Assembly: GCA_946185805.1 (NCBI GenBank)
Contig: CAMHKU010000002.1
Coordinates: forward strand, 1-63,130
Origin: an uncultured Prevotellaceae bacterium
GTDB taxonomy: Bacteria; Bacteroidota; Bacteroidia; Bacteroidales; Bacteroidaceae
DNA: 63,130 nt
Direction of reading: 5' to 3'
The position numbers and the translations under genes are program-made. The notes under the pieces are model-generated. The model searched no databases and was not told where the DNA came from. It saw nothing but the letters and a program-made list of their open reading frames with translations. Position 1 is the stretch's first letter, and each line of letters opens with the position of its first letter. Shown here piece by piece: positions 61,811 through 63,130 of this stretch.

Positions 61811-62893
61811 TTAGTTTAATAGAATCTGAACGATACGCTCTGCAGTGCGTCCATCCCAACGGTCGGGTAGGGCGCACTGCTTCCATTTGCCGCCTATCAT
61901 GTTGCCAAGGGCAGTGCACAGCTTCGCGTTGTCACTGCCCACGAGCACGTTGCTGCCCACGGTGACTGTCTCCTGATGCTCGGTATAGTCGTTCAGCGTG
62001 ATACAGGGTACGCCGTTGAAGGTGGCTTCCTCGGCCACGTTGCCCGAGTCGGTGACGATGCCCTTGGCATGGGCCGTCAGCCATCCGAACTCCAGATAGG
62101 GCAGGGGACTTTGAATGTTGAATTTTGATGTTTGGATGTTGATGTTAGACATTTGCAACAGCCGTACTACCACGCCGAGAACATTAGGACGCAGCGGCGC
62201 CACAATGGGCACGTCGCCGGTGGCGTCAATCAGTGCGGCGAGTGTCTGCTGCAGCTGCTTTTCGTCGTCGATGAGCGCCTTGCGATTCAATGTGAACACG
62301 ATATACTCGCCCGCGGCAATATCGATGGCCGGCTGCCGGAATCGTGGCAGGTTCTGCCGCAGGGTGTCCATCAGTATGTTGCCCACCATATAAGTCTGCG
62401 ACGTCTCCGACTGCTGCTCGCGGGTAGCCACGCTCGTAGTCTTCACGCCGGCGGTAAACAGATAGTCGCTTAGGGCGTCGATGACCAGACGGTTCACCTC
62501 CTTGGGCATGTTGATGTCAAACGACCGCGTGCCGGCCACCAGGTGAGCCACCTTCAGCCCCCGCTTCTTGGCTGTGATGGCCGCCGCCATCGTCGAGGCC
62601 AGGTCGTCGACCACGATGACCACGTCTGTAGCATGCTCGTCTAAATAGCGGTCAAAGGCTCCCATCACCTGCGCCGTAATCTCGTTCAGCCGATGGCTGT
62701 CAACACCCAGGCAGACGTCGGGCCGGCGCATCTGCAGGTCGTCAAAGAGGGTGTCCTCCAGCGTGGGGTCGTCTTCGCGGCCGGCGAAAATCAGCTGGCA
62801 GTCAGCATCGTTGCTCTTGGCAATAGCCCTCGTCAGAGGGGCTATTTTCACAAAGTTGGGCCTGGCACCCGCCACAATACATATCTTTCTCAT
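61811..62893 (-). CDS. divergent UDP-GlcNAc 2-epimerase homologue
   Basis: The 360-residue protein is homologous across its length to WecB/MnaA (UDP-GlcNAc to UDP-ManNAc): VAGARPNFVKIAPL at the start, HLVAGTRSFDINMPKEVNR near 117, VGNILMDTL near 170, VTDSGNVAEEATFNGVPCITL near 280. Key positions are altered: the usual HVEAG has Val119 for Glu, PEE is PKE, and the T-x-HR motif reads TLNR with Asn203 for His. In characterised epimerases those Glu and His residues are catalytic, so normal activity is doubtful. Residues about 250-262 (NINIQTSKFNIQS) are encoded by a repeat array. I start at ATG 62893; the upstream extension is not supported. Confidence 0.8.
   Translation of the reverse strand: MRKICIVAGARPNFVKIAPLTRAIAKSNDADCQLIFAGREDDPTLEDTLFDDLQMRRPDVCLGVDSHRLNEITAQVMGAFDRYLDEHATDVVIVVDDLASTMAAAITAKKRGLKVAHLVAGTRSFDINMPKEVNRLVIDALSDYLFTAGVKTTSVATREQQSETSQTYMVGNILMDTLRQNLPRFRQPAIDIAAGEYIVFTLNRKALIDDEKQLQQTLAALIDATGDVPIVAPLRPNVLGVVVRLLQMSNINIQTSKFNIQSPLPYLEFGWLTAHAKGIVTDSGNVAEEATFNGVPCITLNDYTEHQETVTVGSNVLVGSDNAKLCTALGNMIGGKWKQCALPDRWDGRTAERIVQILLN
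62107..62153 (-). repeat. in-frame CATCCAAACATCAAAATTC array in the WecB-like gene
   Basis: On the reverse strand, CAACATC, CAAACATC, CAAAATT and CAACATT words recur with a period of seven to eight bases inside the coding region. It falls where normal WecB proteins have a short surface loop. Confidence 0.75.
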
Positions 62894-62917
62894 GTCATTT
62901 TCTTTTTTTTTCGCATA

Positions 62918-62925
62918 CAAAGGTA
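62918..62925 (-). promoter_or_regulatory. -7 box for the WecB-like gene
   Basis: The reverse strand reads TACCTTTG 25 bases before the ATG at 62893. Confidence 0.65.
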
Positions 62926-62960
62926 AGAATATTTCTCGAAAAAACGTGGCTGTTTCAGAT

Positions 62961-62976
62961 TAATTTTGTAACTTTG
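62961..62976 (+). promoter_or_regulatory. tandem -7 boxes for transketolase
   Basis: TAATTTTG (62961-62968) and TAACTTTG (62969-62976) are adjacent, both TAnnTTTG matches. The start codon follows at 63016. The opposing wecB box is only 36 bases away. Confidence 0.6.
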
Positions 62977-63015
62977 CCACCAAATCGTAACTTATTATTA
63001 TTAATAACCTTTATT

Positions 63016-63130
63016 ATGAACGACAACAAAGTAATGAACATGGCAGCCGACAATATCCGTATTCTCGCTGCCTCAATGGTTGAAAAGGCTAAGTCGGGAC
63101 ATCCCGGCGGTGCTATGGGTGGTGCTGACT
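63016..63130 (+). CDS. tkt: transketolase, N-terminal part (cut by window end)
   Basis: Thirty-eight codons are visible: MNDNKVMNMAADNIRILAA then MVEKAKSGHPGGAMGGAD. The SGHPGG motif is the transketolase signature that contacts thiamine diphosphate. The enzyme moves two-carbon units in the non-oxidative pentose phosphate pathway. The gene runs off the window end. Confidence 0.92.
   Translation, partial: MNDNKVMNMAADNIRILAASMVEKAKSGHPGGAMGGAD

Overview
The window reads as a stretch of Bacteroidota chromosome, most likely a GC-richer member of the Prevotella group. The evidence is the repeated promoter signature TAnnTTTG close upstream of many genes, the LpxC-FabZ fusion, and families largely confined to this phylum (DUF4421, DUF1460, DUF4468, DUF5103, Porin_10-type porin, CotH/lamin-tail surface protein). 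The species assignment is inference. I see no rRNA, tRNA, CRISPR array, phage, or intact insertion sequence.

Layout. 0.2-3.4 kb: a substrate-binding lipoprotein and a TPR protein. 3.4-8.8 kb (reverse): a GDP-fucose cassette (manC, gmd, fcl) behind a TPR protein and a DedA membrane protein. 9.1-12 kb (reverse): mltG and glnS. 12-13.5 kb: an exonuclease, a UPF0145 protein, and gene relics. 13.5-18.1 kb (forward): a possible 34-residue gene, map, an oxidoreductase, a DUF4421 barrel, a DUF1460 amidase and a YkvA-like protein. 18.2-21.1 kb (reverse): mannonate dehydratase and a GH10-like glycosidase, the latter divergent from cstA. 21.2-32 kb (forward): cstA, an AT-rich barrel, nadC, an M23 peptidase, DUF4468, a small membrane protein, a porin, a fructuronate reductase-like enzyme and a T9SS plug-domain protein. 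32.5-35.9 kb: a membrane-bound AraC-type sensor divergent from ispE. 35.9-52 kb (all reverse): cell-wall hydrolase, IMPACT, DUF1015, HIT, a large Gly-rich barrel, lpxC-fabZ, lpxD, an HD phosphohydrolase, a giant CotH protein, glyA and a lipoprotein. 52.8-61.8 kb (forward): grpE-dnaJ-folC, galM-MFS-galK, rubrerythrin and a second DUF4421 barrel. The end holds a divergent wecB homologue and the start of transketolase.

The genes are mostly housekeeping: envelope and lipid A synthesis, fucose donor synthesis, sugar uptake (galactose, uronates), chaperones, and NAD, folate and isoprenoid precursor synthesis.

The most unusual content is non-coding. First, long intergenic gaps hold elements in which short words are repeated as mirror-image arrays around a palindromic core. 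The two best, at 32.1-32.5 kb and 52.2-52.6 kb, keep nearly identical word-to-word spacing in both arms although the spacer sequence differs; 8.9-9.05 kb is a compact relative and 59.9-60.2 kb a weaker one. Second, low-complexity tandem arrays of 7-14 base words sit immediately 5' of many start codons inside operons, nearly always with the purine/A-rich strand as the sense strand; a few have expanded into coding regions (M23 peptidase, CotH protein, WecB-like protein).
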